Origin: Chryseosolibacter sp964493505
GTDB lineage: Bacteria; Bacteroidota; Bacteroidia; Cytophagales; Cyclobacteriaceae
Assembly (NCBI GenBank): GCA_964493505.1
Contig: CAZBNP010000012.1
Location: forward strand, 1-64,000
DNA: 64,000 nt
Reading direction: 5' to 3'
The notes under the pieces: generated by a model
Seen by the model: the letters and a program-made list of their open reading frames with translations, nothing else
What the model was told of the DNA's origin: nothing
Database searches by the model: none
Shown: one piece after another, positions 24,421 through 33,941 of the stretch
Layout: each line of letters starts with the position of its first letter
How positions within the stretch are numbered: position 1 is the stretch's first letter
Position numbers and translations under genes: made by a program

Positions 24421-24996
24421 ATGATTGTGACCGGATCTATCGAACGGGAACTTTTGTACCGTCTCCGACGGGGAGATGAAGCCGCTTTTTTGCGTATTTA
24501 TGAAACGTTTTGGTACAAAGTCTTTTCGGTCGCTTTCAAGCGGCTGCGCGACAGAGATGTCTGCGAAGAGCTTACGCAGGAGCTTTTTTTGAAATTGTGG
24601 GAAAAGCGGGCGGAGCTCAATATCCAGCAATTGGAGAACTACCTGGTCGTCTCTATCAAACACGCGGTCATCAATCATATTCAGGCCGGGATCGCGGCGA
24701 ATAAGTATCTCGAGCACTATACGGTGTTTGTTCAGCGCAACAGCCTTGCTACAGAGGAGTACCTTCAAATGGAAGAACTGAACGATGTTATCGAAAGAGG
24801 CCTGGAGAAGCTACCGCTAAAGTCGCAGGAGGTCTTCCGGCTAAGCAGACTCAATAATGTTCCGATGGAACAGATTGCGCGGCACCTCAATCTTTCCGAA
24901 AAGACAGTTGGTTATCATCTGACAAAGTCGCTGAAGTTTATGCGCACATTTCTTCGCCAGCACAGTCTTCTGTGTCTCCTTTTCTTCTGGGTTTAG
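24421..24996 (+). CDS. ECF RNA polymerase sigma factor, FecI-like
   Basis: 191-residue extracytoplasmic-function sigma factor. Region 2 (residues ~12-80) contains GDEAAFLRIYETFWYKVF and the core-binding DVCEELTQELFLKLW. Region 4 (~125-180) contains LPLKSQEVFRLSRLNNVPM and the helix-turn-helix EQIARHLNLSEKTVGYHL. The C-terminus ends in a hydrophobic stretch (LLCLLFFWV), seen in some Bacteroidota FecI-type factors. It should be controlled by the FecR gene just downstream and drive the SusC/SusD operon. The ATG at 24421 is chosen because the residues before it match nothing in sigma factors. Confidence 0.9.
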   Translation: MIVTGSIERELLYRLRRGDEAAFLRIYETFWYKVFSVAFKRLRDRDVCEELTQELFLKLWEKRAELNIQQLENYLVVSIKHAVINHIQAGIAANKYLEHYTVFVQRNSLATEEYLQMEELNDVIERGLEKLPLKSQEVFRLSRLNNVPMEQIARHLNLSEKTVGYHLTKSLKFMRTFLRQHSLLCLLFFWV

Positions 24997-25078
24997 CCAG
25001 CTCCCGAATTTTTTTTCCTGACGTTTGAGGATTTGCGCACGGCAATCTGTCCTGGTTGTAGGATCAATTTCAATTTCT

Positions 25079-26119
25079 ATGACTCCGGACGACTTTCGCC
25101 ATTTATTACAACGATACAGGGAGGGCAAGTGCACGCCGGAAGAATTGGTGCGAATAGAAACCTGGTTCGGGCATATTCTGGACGAAGACCTGGAACTGAC
25201 GGAGTGGGAAAAAGGGCAGGTACGGCGCCGGATAAAGGACAACCTTGTCGCACGGGTCAGGGGTCACCGTTCAGGCAGGCGTTTCCTCTCTCAGTGGGCG
25301 TGGCCTGCCGCTGCGGCAATACTGCTGATGATAGCGGCGGGAGTATTCTCCTTTCTCGGAGGCAAGGAGTTGTTTTCCGATCCGGCGATTGCCGGATATC
25401 TGGGTACGGAGGCGCCAATTACGCGGATCGTCAATAACTCAAACGCGGTTGAGCGCCTTGACCTCCCCGACGGAAGCACCGTGGATCTTCACCCTGCGTC
25501 ACTGGTTTACTATAGTGATGGTAATGACAGCTCGTGGGGCAAAGAAACGCGCGAGATACACCTCGTTGGTGAGGCTTTTTTTGATGTAGTGCCCGACGCC
25601 CGGAGGCCGTTCTATGTATATGGCGGAAGCGTTGTGACAAAAGTGCTGGGCACGAGCTTCACGATCAAGGCCCTGGAGGCCGCTGACAGGATTGAGGTCG
25701 CTGTGAAGACCGGTAAGGTTTCGGTCTATGAGGAGGGGTCGGAGATGTCGGGAGACAACCTGCTGTCGGGAAGCGGCGTCGTCCTTACGCCAAATGAGAG
25801 GGTTCAATACTTTGTCAAAGACCGCCATTGGGTGACAAGTTTGGTTGACAAACCTCAGCTACTGCCTTCGTCCGATCTCGATGACTCTGAATTCCTCCTC
25901 TTTAACGGCACGCCGGTGCGCGAGGTCTTTGCGCACATCAAATCAGCGTATGATATCGATATTATTCTCGAAAACGAAGTGTCCTGGTCATGCACGTTCA
26001 CGGGCAACGTGACTGAAATGGAGCTTTTTGATATGCTCAAAGTGATATGCAAGTCGATTGGAGCAGCCTACGAAGTGAAGGGGACAAAGATCCTGATCTC
26101 TGGTCTGGGCTGCGGCTAA
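25079..26119 (+). CDS. FecR-family anti-sigma factor
   Basis: 346 residues. The N-terminal cytoplasmic part (1-~75), including LLQRYREGKCTPEELVRIETWF, binds the sigma factor. One membrane helix follows (WPAAAAILLMIAAGVFSFL). The periplasmic FecR domain contains VERLDLPDGSTVDLHPAS, REIHLVGEAFFDV, FYVYGGSVVTKVLGTSF and VAVKTGKVSVY. The final domain (~270-346) resembles the DUF4974 module that contacts the STN domain of the receptor. With the sigma factor and STN-bearing SusC it forms a surface-signalling cascade in which substrate at the outer membrane switches the operon on. Confidence 0.92.
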   Translation: MTPDDFRHLLQRYREGKCTPEELVRIETWFGHILDEDLELTEWEKGQVRRRIKDNLVARVRGHRSGRRFLSQWAWPAAAAILLMIAAGVFSFLGGKELFSDPAIAGYLGTEAPITRIVNNSNAVERLDLPDGSTVDLHPASLVYYSDGNDSSWGKETREIHLVGEAFFDVVPDARRPFYVYGGSVVTKVLGTSFTIKALEAADRIEVAVKTGKVSVYEEGSEMSGDNLLSGSGVVLTPNERVQYFVKDRHWVTSLVDKPQLLPSSDLDDSEFLLFNGTPVREVFAHIKSAYDIDIILENEVSWSCTFTGNVTEMELFDMLKVICKSIGAAYEVKGTKILISGLGCG

Positions 26120-26182
26120 ATGAAATTTACTCACCAAACAAAAAAAATTATGACGTGAAAATTACCTGAAAAAAAGAGGGCC

Positions 26183-26233
26183 GGTCGCGAATCGCGACCA
26201 GCCCGGAGCTCCCGACATCCGGCAAGATGGCGG
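26183..26233 (+). promoter_or_regulatory. Two stem-loops in the leader of the SusC gene
   Basis: Stem 1 is GGTCGCG-AAT-CGCGACC (26183-26199). Stem 2 pairs CCCG.CAT (26211-26218) with ATG.CGGG (26226-26233) around an 8-base loop. Neither is followed by a T-tract, so they look like mRNA stabilising or regulatory hairpins rather than a terminator. Confidence 0.4.
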
Positions 26234-26280
26234 GACGTCTTGTTAGAATTGCTTACATCCCAAACAAAACCTTTAAAGTT

Positions 26281-29200
26281 ATGAGTAAACAGCATAAGCC
26301 GCAATGGCTTGCCTTACTGTTATTGACTATGAGAGTCTCCGTTATCTATTCGTTCCTGGCAGTGTTCCTGACGTCATTTGCGCTGGCACACAACCTTGAG
26401 GCACAACGAATCCTCGATACCGAGGTTACCATTAAAGTGGAGAATAAGGCATTAAAACGAGCGCTGACGAGGCTGGAGGCCGCCGCAGACACGCGCTTCG
26501 CATACAGTCCGGACATTGTCCGCGACATGCAAAAAGTCACGATCGACGCGCGAAACGAGCGGCTCGGTACACTTTTGACGGAAGTCCTGACGCCAATGGG
26601 CATCTCGTTTGAAGTAATCGCTGATCATATTTCTCTTTTCCGGGCACCGGGTGCCGGCGGAACTTCTTCTGTCGGGTCCCTGCGTTCCGCAACGGCTGAA
26701 GTAACGGTTTCCGGCGTCGTTACTGACGATAGCAACCACACACTTCCCGGTGTCAACATTCTCGAAAAAGGGACTACAAACGGAACCACTACCGATGCAC
26801 AGGGAAGGTACTCTATCACTGTTGTTGCTGAAAATTCAGTACTCACGTTCAGTTTTATTGGATTTGCCCAACAAGACGTACTTGTCGGCGGACGCACGGA
26901 AATTAATATCCGGTTGGTACCCGAGATAACATCGCTGGAGGAAGTCGTCGTCGTCGGTTACGGTACGCAGCGAAAGAGGGATATCACCGGCTCAGTTGCC
27001 AGAGTTACCAGCGAAAAATTCATCCAGCCTTCTACAGGTAGTTTTGATCAGATGCTGCAGGGAAAAGTCCCTGGTGTGCAGATAAGTCAGACTACCGGTG
27101 CTCCGGGCGGGAACGTAAACATCCTTGTACGGGGGGTCAGTTCGATCACAGGCGGAAACCAACCGCTGTACGTTATCGATGGCTTCCCCATTGGCTCCGG
27201 TGGCGGTGGCTCCGATATGAGAGGATACGGAGGAGCGTCGTTCACATCGAGCGACATGGCCAACAACACGGCTACCCGGATCAATCCACTGAGCTCGATC
27301 AATCCGGCGGATATCGAATCCATTGAGATCCTCAAGGATGCGTCTGCAACCGCGATCTACGGCTCGAGGGGTGCCAACGGTGTCGTTATCATCACGACCA
27401 AACGGGGTACCAACGAAAAACCGCAGATCAGCTTCGACGCCTCTTTTGGCGTTCAGGAAGTCGCTAACAAGCTCGATATGATGAACGCACGCCAGTATGC
27501 GGATTTTGTTGCCGATGGGCGTGATAACGCGCGGGTGTTCGCAGGCGGTTCTAAGGACGATCCCAACGAAATCAGAAACGTAGCGCATCGGGTCCGGCCT
27601 GAGTTCAGAAACCCTGAATCGCTCACGACAGATACTGACTGGCAGGATGTGATCTTCCGCGTCGCTCCGGTGAGAAATCTTCAGCTTTCCTCCAGCGGGG
27701 GAACTGACAAGACACGATATTTTCTTTCCGGAGGATATTTTTCGCAGGAGGGAATTATCATCAACACCGACTACAGCAGGTTTAATCTCCGTGTCAATAT
27801 CGACACAGAGATCTCTGATCGCATAAGGATCGGTAGCTCCACCTATGGTTCGCACGGCTTCGGCCGGTTTGCCAACACGGAGTCTCACTACGGGCAAGGT
27901 GGTATTCTGGCCAACGCGCTTTCAGCATCACCCACCATTCCGGTCTATGATGAAAACGGAAATTACTACTTCAACCAGGATGATGTGACGGATGGGCTGG
28001 GCTTTCTTCAGAACGTTCTCGCGGTTAGCGAAGGCACGGAGGATAAGCGCAAAGTCATGGACATCTTTACAAACAATTATCTCGAGTTTGATATCCTGAA
28101 TGATCTGACGTTCCGGACCTCCATCGGTGTAAACTACGGGTCCAATGCCATCAGGTTGTGGCGTTCCTCTGCGGTGCCAAACTTCACCACCCTGAATTAT
28201 CCGGCGACGGGTGCTGTGACAAAATTCGAGTCTATCAACTGGTTGAATGAGAATACACTTACTTACAACACATTGGTTGATGACAAGCACTTCATTAATG
28301 CAGTGGTAGGATACACCGCCCAGAAAAGCAGCACCGACCGCATGTCAGCCGGCGCTTCCGATTTTCCCACGGAGTACGTACCCTATATTTCCGCTGGGAT
28401 CGTCAACGCCGGAACACACACCTTAAGCCAATGGTCCCTGCTTTCGATGATGGCAAGGGTAAACTATTCATTCGATGGCAGATATATGGTGACGGCGACT
28501 ATCCGGCGGGATGGAAGTTCTCGCTTCGGATCGAACTATAAGTGGGGATCATTCCCATCCATTTCTGTGGGATACAATCTGTCTGAGGAAGCATTCATGC
28601 AGAATTCCGCTGTTATCAGCAACCTGAAACTAAGGGCAAGCTTTGGCGTTTCAGGTAACAACCAGATCGGAAACTACTCACACATTGGCCTCCTGTCACC
28701 GACGCGCTATGTTCAGAACGGGCAGCTGATTCCGGGATTGGTTCCGGGAAGTCTTGCTAACGATGACCTGACATGGGAGAAATCAAAACAGACAAACCTC
28801 GGTATCGACCTGGGACTGCTGCGAGAACGGATCACGTTGACCGCCGATGTATATAAAACTATTAAAACCGACCTTTTGCTGGCGGTGCAATTGCCTGCAG
28901 CTTCCGGGTATAATTCGTCGACCCAGAACATAGGTGACATTGAGAACAAGGGCCTGGAACTGGGGCTGAACACGTTGAACCTGGATCTGCTTAAATTCAA
29001 ATGGAACAGCAGCCTGACATTCAGCGCAAATCGGAACAAGGTACTTAAGCTGGCCACCGAGGGCGGAAGAATTTCGAACTCTCCGTACCAGATCACGGAG
29101 GTCGGTCAGCCAATTGCAAGCTTTTACCTGATCAAGAAACTGGGCGTGTTTATGACTGAGGCCGAGCTGGAAGGCGCTGCGTTGTATCACCCCCAGTCAC

Positions 29201-29790
29201 AAGCGGGTGACCTGAAGTTTGAAGACACCAACGACGACGGCGACATTAACCAGAGCGACAGGCAAATCGTAGGCACACCGTGGCCTGATTTTACCTGGGG
29301 CTTCGATAACACGTTTAGCTACGGACCGTTCAGCCTTAGCGTCTCGCTGGTCGGCTCACAGGGTGCGCACACCTATCTTGAAGTCGGCGGATCGCTGTTG
29401 GGATCAAATGGCGTTCAGAATGGTCTCGCGATACAAGACAGGAGATGGCGGTCCGAGGCTGACCCCGGCGATGGAATCATGCCGAGAGCTATCCGCAATA
29501 ACTATGCGAACGGTTTTGGTACGTCGTCCCACTATCTCTTCGACGCATCGTTTACACGCATCAGAAATGTGATGTTGTCCTATGACATGCCACAGCAGAT
29601 CGTTTCGAAATTGTCGTTGAGCAGTCTGAATGTCTACGCAAACATATCGAACCTCTATACCCATACGGATTATCCCGGTTATGACCCTGAGTCGAGTACT
29701 ACTGGCGACAACGTGGTGAATGCGGGCATCGATTACCTGAACTATCCTTTGCCGCGGACCTATACACTTGGACTTAAGTTATCGTTCTAA
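26281..29790 (+). CDS. SusC/RagA-family TonB-dependent receptor with STN signalling domain
   Basis: 1169-residue outer-membrane importer. A signal peptide is followed by an STN domain at about residues 45-120 (VTIKVENKALKRALTRLE, TRFAYSPDIV). Next come a carboxypeptidase-regulatory-like domain at ~140-215 (VSGVVTDDSNHTLPGVNI), the TonB-box-like EEVVVVGYGTQRKRDITG, the plug (GKVPGVQISQTTGAPGGNV, YVIDGFPIGSG, SIEILKDASATAIYGSRGANG) and a 22-strand barrel ending in LGLKLSF. The STN domain couples it to the FecR/sigma pair upstream. The ATG at 26281 is chosen over an in-frame ATG at 26227 that lies inside a hairpin. It imports oligosaccharides together with the SusD partner 17 bases downstream. 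Confidence 0.95.
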   Translation: MSKQHKPQWLALLLLTMRVSVIYSFLAVFLTSFALAHNLEAQRILDTEVTIKVENKALKRALTRLEAAADTRFAYSPDIVRDMQKVTIDARNERLGTLLTEVLTPMGISFEVIADHISLFRAPGAGGTSSVGSLRSATAEVTVSGVVTDDSNHTLPGVNILEKGTTNGTTTDAQGRYSITVVAENSVLTFSFIGFAQQDVLVGGRTEINIRLVPEITSLEEVVVVGYGTQRKRDITGSVARVTSEKFIQPSTGSFDQMLQGKVPGVQISQTTGAPGGNVNILVRGVSSITGGNQPLYVIDGFPIGSGGGGSDMRGYGGASFTSSDMANNTATRINPLSSINPADIESIEILKDASATAIYGSRGANGVVIITTKRGTNEKPQISFDASFGVQEVANKLDMMNARQYADFVADGRDNARVFAGGSKDDPNEIRNVAHRVRPEFRNPESLTTDTDWQDVIFRVAPVRNLQLSSSGGTDKTRYFLSGGYFSQEGIIINTDYSRFNLRVNIDTEISDRIRIGSSTYGSHGFGRFANTESHYGQGGILANALSASPTIPVYDENGNYYFNQDDVTDGLGFLQNVLAVSEGTEDKRKVMDIFTNNYLEFDILNDLTFRTSIGVNYGSNAIRLWRSSAVPNFTTLNYPATGAVTKFESINWLNENTLTYNTLVDDKHFINAVVGYTAQKSSTDRMSAGASDFPTEYVPYISAGIVNAGTHTLSQWSLLSMMARVNYSFDGRYMVTATIRRDGSSRFGSNYKWGSFPSISVGYNLSEEAFMQNSAVISNLKLRASFGVSGNNQIGNYSHIGLLSPTRYVQNGQLIPGLVPGSLANDDLTWEKSKQTNLGIDLGLLRERITLTADVYKTIKTDLLLAVQLPAASGYNSSTQNIGDIENKGLELGLNTLNLDLLKFKWNSSLTFSANRNKVLKLATEGGRISNSPYQITEVGQPIASFYLIKKLGVFMTEAELEGAALYHPQSQAGDLKFEDTNDDGDINQSDRQIVGTPWPDFTWGFDNTFSYGPFSLSVSLVGSQGAHTYLEVGGSLLGSNGVQNGLAIQDRRWRSEADPGDGIMPRAIRNNYANGFGTSSHYLFDASFTRIRNVMLSYDMPQQIVSKLSLSSLNVYANISNLYTHTDYPGYDPESSTTGDNVVNAGIDYLNYPLPRTYTLGLKLSF

Positions 29791-29807
29791 CGTCAAACCT
29801 TGTTATT

Positions 29808-31238
29808 ATGAAAAAGTATCTTGTATATATATTCATCGCTTTCATCCCAGTCTCCTGTTCGGATTTCCTGGACCTGCAGCCTGAATTCCAGATCAGTGAG
29901 GGTTCGTTTTACAAAACTGCGGAGGATATAGAGACTGCGTTGATCGGAAACTACGCCGACCTGCAGCTGCACAACCTTTCGCTCGTCTATCTCGGTGAAC
30001 TCACGACCGATAACGCCGAGGTCCGGTGGACAACTCCAACCGAAGCCGAGGTGGAGGCCGACGAAATGAATTTCACCCCGGGGAATGGTTTTCTAAACAG
30101 TGTGTGGAATACCTGCTTTTCGACTATTTCAGGATCCAATAATATCCTGGCACGGATAGACGCCCTGGACTTTGACCAGGGGCTGAAGGATCAGCTGAAA
30201 GGAGAATCACTCTTTCTTCGCGCATACAGCTATTTTTACCTCGTCAGGCTGTTTGGTGATTTGCCAATCGTGACGGTAGCTTTTAGAAGCCCGAATGAGA
30301 TCGCGGCTTTCGACATGAGCAGGCAGCCGGTCAGCCAGGTGTATGAGTTGATCATTAGCGACCTGGAAGATGCGGCGACGCTGCTCGATGGGATCGAAGG
30401 CCTCGGCAAGTCGCGTGCCTCAACCGGAGCCGCTAAAACGCTTTTGGGAAAAGTTCACCTCACGATGAAGAACTATGATCTTGCTGCGGATGTGTTGAAA
30501 GAGGTAATCGACAGCCAGGAGTACGCGCTTCACGATAGCTATAAGGCATTGTTTACCAATGGCAACGATGGGCTTATCGAGTCAATATTTGAGATTGAAT
30601 ATCTGTCGGGAAATGTGGGCGAGGGGAACAGCTTCTCCCGCACTTTTACGCCTGCGCGATTCGATATGGCAATCTTCCCCGGGAATATGCAGGGTAACGG
30701 CCGGATATTGCCGACACCCGACATGGCCAATTCGTATGAGGAGGATGATTTGAGGAGGCCCGCGTCAATTGGCGATTCCGTCCTGTTGGTAACGGGAGAA
30801 TACGAACCCGAATTCTACGGCCTCAAGTTTGTAGACTTTACAACAGGTATCTCGGATGACGGCGGTATCAACTTTACATCGTTGCGTTACGCCGATGTAT
30901 TACTGATGTATGCCGAAGCCCTGAACGAACTGGAGCGGACCGATGAGGCGTACGAGTATATCAACGACGTGAGGGAGCGCGCGGATCTCGAGGGACTCTC
31001 CGGGTTGACGCAAGAACAGTTCCGGCTGGCGATGGAAAGAGAGCGAAAGGCAGAGTTCTTCCTGGAGGGTCACCGGTGGTTTGACCTGGTCCGCACGGAT
31101 CGGTTGGCGACTGTTATGAACGACTACTTCTCCGACAACGGCTTGAGCTTTGGTGTGGAACCACACGAGGTACTTATGCCTATTCCGTTAAGAGAAATTG
31201 ACATCAATCCCAATCTCAAGCAGAACGACGGGTATTAG
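29808..31238 (+). CDS. SusD/RagB-family surface glycan-binding lipoprotein
   Basis: 476-residue partner lid of the SusC barrel on the cell surface. The lipoprotein signal ends in VSC (Cys17) followed by SDFLDLQPE, the typical SusD start. Tetratricopeptide-like helices carry the family motifs GESLFLRAYSYFYLVRLFGDLPIV, the FTSLRYADVLLMYAEALNEL segment and a C-terminal ERKAEFFLEGHRWFDLVRT. The ending MPIPLREIDINPNLKQNDGY is the usual SusD terminus. Ligand is unknown; neighbours point to a rhamnose-containing glycan. Confidence 0.95.
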   Translation: MKKYLVYIFIAFIPVSCSDFLDLQPEFQISEGSFYKTAEDIETALIGNYADLQLHNLSLVYLGELTTDNAEVRWTTPTEAEVEADEMNFTPGNGFLNSVWNTCFSTISGSNNILARIDALDFDQGLKDQLKGESLFLRAYSYFYLVRLFGDLPIVTVAFRSPNEIAAFDMSRQPVSQVYELIISDLEDAATLLDGIEGLGKSRASTGAAKTLLGKVHLTMKNYDLAADVLKEVIDSQEYALHDSYKALFTNGNDGLIESIFEIEYLSGNVGEGNSFSRTFTPARFDMAIFPGNMQGNGRILPTPDMANSYEEDDLRRPASIGDSVLLVTGEYEPEFYGLKFVDFTTGISDDGGINFTSLRYADVLLMYAEALNELERTDEAYEYINDVRERADLEGLSGLTQEQFRLAMERERKAEFFLEGHRWFDLVRTDRLATVMNDYFSDNGLSFGVEPHEVLMPIPLREIDINPNLKQNDGY

Positions 31239-31274
31239 TATAATAACCGGGTTAGTTTAGTTTCTGTTTCCATA

Positions 31275-31306
31275 TATTGACCGCTGCATTTATGCAGTGG
31301 TCAATA
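31275..31306 (+). terminator. Strong hairpin after susD (terminator or attenuator)
   Basis: TATTGACCGCTGCAT (31275-31289) pairs with ATGCAGTGGTCAATA (31292-31306), a 15-bp stem with one G.T pair and a 2-base gap, followed by TTATTTGG rather than a clean U-tract. It can reduce read-through into the next gene or protect the susCD message. An in-frame upstream ATG of the next gene lies inside it. Confidence 0.5.
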
Positions 31307-31333
31307 TTATTTGGTTTATCAACAAATTTTTTC

Positions 31334-33868
31334 ATGCGCAAAACACTTTCTTTATTTCTCGCATTTTCTTTTTTCGCCGCAATTGTGCAGGCTCAGGTCT
31401 CCCGTGGGAACCTTGACAACTCCACACTGAGGGGGAAGAACTTTAACAACATCACGCTGGAGGTTTCGCTGAAGCCATTCAAGAAAAACGATGCTGCGTA
31501 TATGAGGGCAGTAGCCAGTGAGATATTCACGCAGTGGTATTCTTTGCTCCGGCATACCGACACGGTTTCCGTGATGCTCTGGACATCCGATGGTTCGGAG
31601 ATTCTCGACTATAGCGGCGACCTGCATCAATCGCTTGAGTGGGCGAAGTATCTCGGAAACCCAAACACCCAGCACGAGGTTGGTTCTGGGCCGGAAAGCT
31701 TGTCTATTCATGAGCGAGCGTATTTGTATAGGGAAGAACCGCCTGCTTTTTCGTATGGAGATCTTAAGACGATTGTCGGTATCCTGAAAGAAGTTGGTGG
31801 CGAACTTACCGGGAAAGTTGTGCGTGTAGGCGCTACGTTCGATCCGGGTCCGGAGTTTGCCAAGTCCGAATTCAAGTACACGAAGCACCCCGAGATCCTG
31901 GGGGGGAATGCGATGGGCCATAAGTCGTTCGTCAGCTGTTATTCGGTGTTGAATGCGGATACTGACCAGTACGCGGGGTTTCCTAAAGGTATCCCGAATA
32001 AGACTCCGTTCGGGGTTTTCTTCGGTCGGCAATGCCAGCATTTCCTTTCCGATCTGGATTTTGACTACATCTGGTTCAGCAACGGTTTCGGCTTCGGTGT
32101 AGAAGGGTGGAGCGCAACGGGTGCGATCTTCAACGGGAAGGAGTTTGAACAGAAGAAACTCGCCGGGGCAACTGCGAAGATCGCTGAATTCTGGAAGCTG
32201 TTCCGAAAGGAATGTCCTGAGTTTGAAGTTCAGACACGTGGCACAAACCTTTCGGCGGGAGCTGACCTCGCGCGCGATGGGGTCGACCTGCGCGCAATTT
32301 ACAGGGGTAACTTCAATGTTCTCCCGCCACCCAATTCTCCCTGGGCGGCGCTGGATGGTGACTTTGGCCTCGAGTTGGCCGGACACCTTTCACGTATTTC
32401 TGAACTACCCGACAACCGCTTTCTATTCCGCTATTATACCCATGACCCGTGGTGGCTGAATAGCCCGTGGCTGGATCGCTACGGACGGGAGCCACATGAT
32501 ATCTACTTGCCGATGGCTATCTCGCGAATCGACAGCAAAGGAAATATTGGCGTCCCGACGCACCTGAATTTTCTCTCTATTGATAACTCGTACGGGGAGA
32601 TGCCGACACAGGTTCCGGATGAAGTTATTCCCCATATCCTGAAGGCAAGGTATGACCTGCCTACGGCGCCGGGTCCTCTCGTTTGGTTGTACCCATTCGA
32701 CGAGTATCACGACTGGGCATATCAATATAAAGATCGGCTGCCCGAGATCTATTACGGCGACTGGTTTATACGGCAGGCTATCAACAATAGTTTTCCGCTC
32801 AATACGGTGATCTCTACAGCATCATTCAGGAATGTGCTAGCCGAAAAACCCGCTTTACTGAATGAGTCGGTGGTGGTAACCATTGCGCCCGACGCCGGAT
32901 CGGAATTGGAACGATCACTTATCAGTTTTGTTCAGAACGGCGGGAAGCTGCTGCTATTTGGACCCGTTGACCATTCGGGGACGGAATTCCGCAAACTTCT
33001 GAACCTGGCGAATGTACGACCGCTTGACGGCGAGTTCGCACTGAAGAAGACTTTCTCCGTCGATCAGGTTGAAAATCCGTATCCGCAGCGAATTGAACAT
33101 CGATCGTTGTTCAGTGGCGGCGGAATCAGGACGCGCGTTGACAACCCGGGCGATCCGGCTACCCGGGTACTGGCAACCTTTCAGCAGGGGAGTGAGGAAC
33201 GCGATGTGGTCTGGACGCGCGAGGATAAAAACTGGAAGGGCGGGAAGATCGTCTACGTCCGGGGTACGAACTCGAGCCGCTTCAGTGGTGGCAGGCTGCT
33301 GACGCCGGATGATCCCGAACAGTATTTCATTGGCCAGTTGTATCTCCGGTATGCGCTGAATGAATTCGGATTGAAAATTGGTGTTGAAAAAGAACGCGCG
33401 GGAATAAAAAGCCCGGTGCTGACGATCGCCAGAAGCAACAACGCTTTCATTTTCTCCGGATACAACCCAAACACTACTATTCGGCAATATTTCAGATTTC
33501 CGCAGGGAGCACCACTACTACTGGGACTCGAAACGATCTTGAAAGAGGGTAGCTCGGCCTACACGATGCCGACAGCCTGGAATCGTGAGTGTCGTGTGTT
33601 TGTCGAACAGGATGCGGGAATGATTTCCTACAAGGAACTTCACTCGGGGGTGAAGGGGATTTCGAAACGGTATTCAGTTGAGGGACTCGAAAACGCTACC
33701 GTACGGATATATGCGGAAGATCATGTGACAAGCGATGAGATACAGGTGTATTTGAACTCATCCTACCCGTGGAGAAAAGGGCGTGTGGCGGTCGAGGAAG
33801 GCGATGCTTCTTTTGGTAAACATTTTGTCGTGAAAAATGTTACGGGAGGATTGGTCGTGGCATGGTAG
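31334..33868 (+). CDS. Secreted protein of unknown family, possible glycoside hydrolase
   Basis: 844 residues with a clear signal peptide (MRKTLSLFLAFSFFAAIVQAQ). I do not recognise a named family. Residues ~25-450 are rich in Trp, Asp and aromatic clusters of the sort found in TIM-barrel glycosidases (VSVMLWTSDGSEILDYSGD, FDYIWFSNGFGFGVEGW, RYYTHDPWWLNSPWLDRYGR, WLYPFDEYHDWAYQYKD). Residues ~490-560 look like the amidotransferase-like domain of some glycosidases (NESVVVTIAPDAGSELERSL, GGKLLLFGPVDHSG). The rest is beta-rich. Position between SusCD and a GH106-type enzyme strongly suggests a polysaccharide-active enzyme. The ATG at 31334 is chosen for the signal peptide. Confidence 0.75.
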   Translation: MRKTLSLFLAFSFFAAIVQAQVSRGNLDNSTLRGKNFNNITLEVSLKPFKKNDAAYMRAVASEIFTQWYSLLRHTDTVSVMLWTSDGSEILDYSGDLHQSLEWAKYLGNPNTQHEVGSGPESLSIHERAYLYREEPPAFSYGDLKTIVGILKEVGGELTGKVVRVGATFDPGPEFAKSEFKYTKHPEILGGNAMGHKSFVSCYSVLNADTDQYAGFPKGIPNKTPFGVFFGRQCQHFLSDLDFDYIWFSNGFGFGVEGWSATGAIFNGKEFEQKKLAGATAKIAEFWKLFRKECPEFEVQTRGTNLSAGADLARDGVDLRAIYRGNFNVLPPPNSPWAALDGDFGLELAGHLSRISELPDNRFLFRYYTHDPWWLNSPWLDRYGREPHDIYLPMAISRIDSKGNIGVPTHLNFLSIDNSYGEMPTQVPDEVIPHILKARYDLPTAPGPLVWLYPFDEYHDWAYQYKDRLPEIYYGDWFIRQAINNSFPLNTVISTASFRNVLAEKPALLNESVVVTIAPDAGSELERSLISFVQNGGKLLLFGPVDHSGTEFRKLLNLANVRPLDGEFALKKTFSVDQVENPYPQRIEHRSLFSGGGIRTRVDNPGDPATRVLATFQQGSEERDVVWTREDKNWKGGKIVYVRGTNSSRFSGGRLLTPDDPEQYFIGQLYLRYALNEFGLKIGVEKERAGIKSPVLTIARSNNAFIFSGYNPNTTIRQYFRFPQGAPLLLGLETILKEGSSAYTMPTAWNRECRVFVEQDAGMISYKELHSGVKGISKRYSVEGLENATVRIYAEDHVTSDEIQVYLNSSYPWRKGRVAVEEGDASFGKHFVVKNVTGGLVVAW

Positions 33869-33941
33869 ATTAGGTAGGTCGGAATAACGTGGTGGAGTCG
33901 CAAAATTATCAGGGATCACCAGACAATAATAATTATTCATC

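Noticed and set aside
31352..32386. 344-codon open frame on the minus strand
   Set aside because: It is entirely antisense to a gene with a signal peptide and locus context; its translation has no recognisable domains and is rich in Arg, Gln and Thr as expected for a shadow frame.
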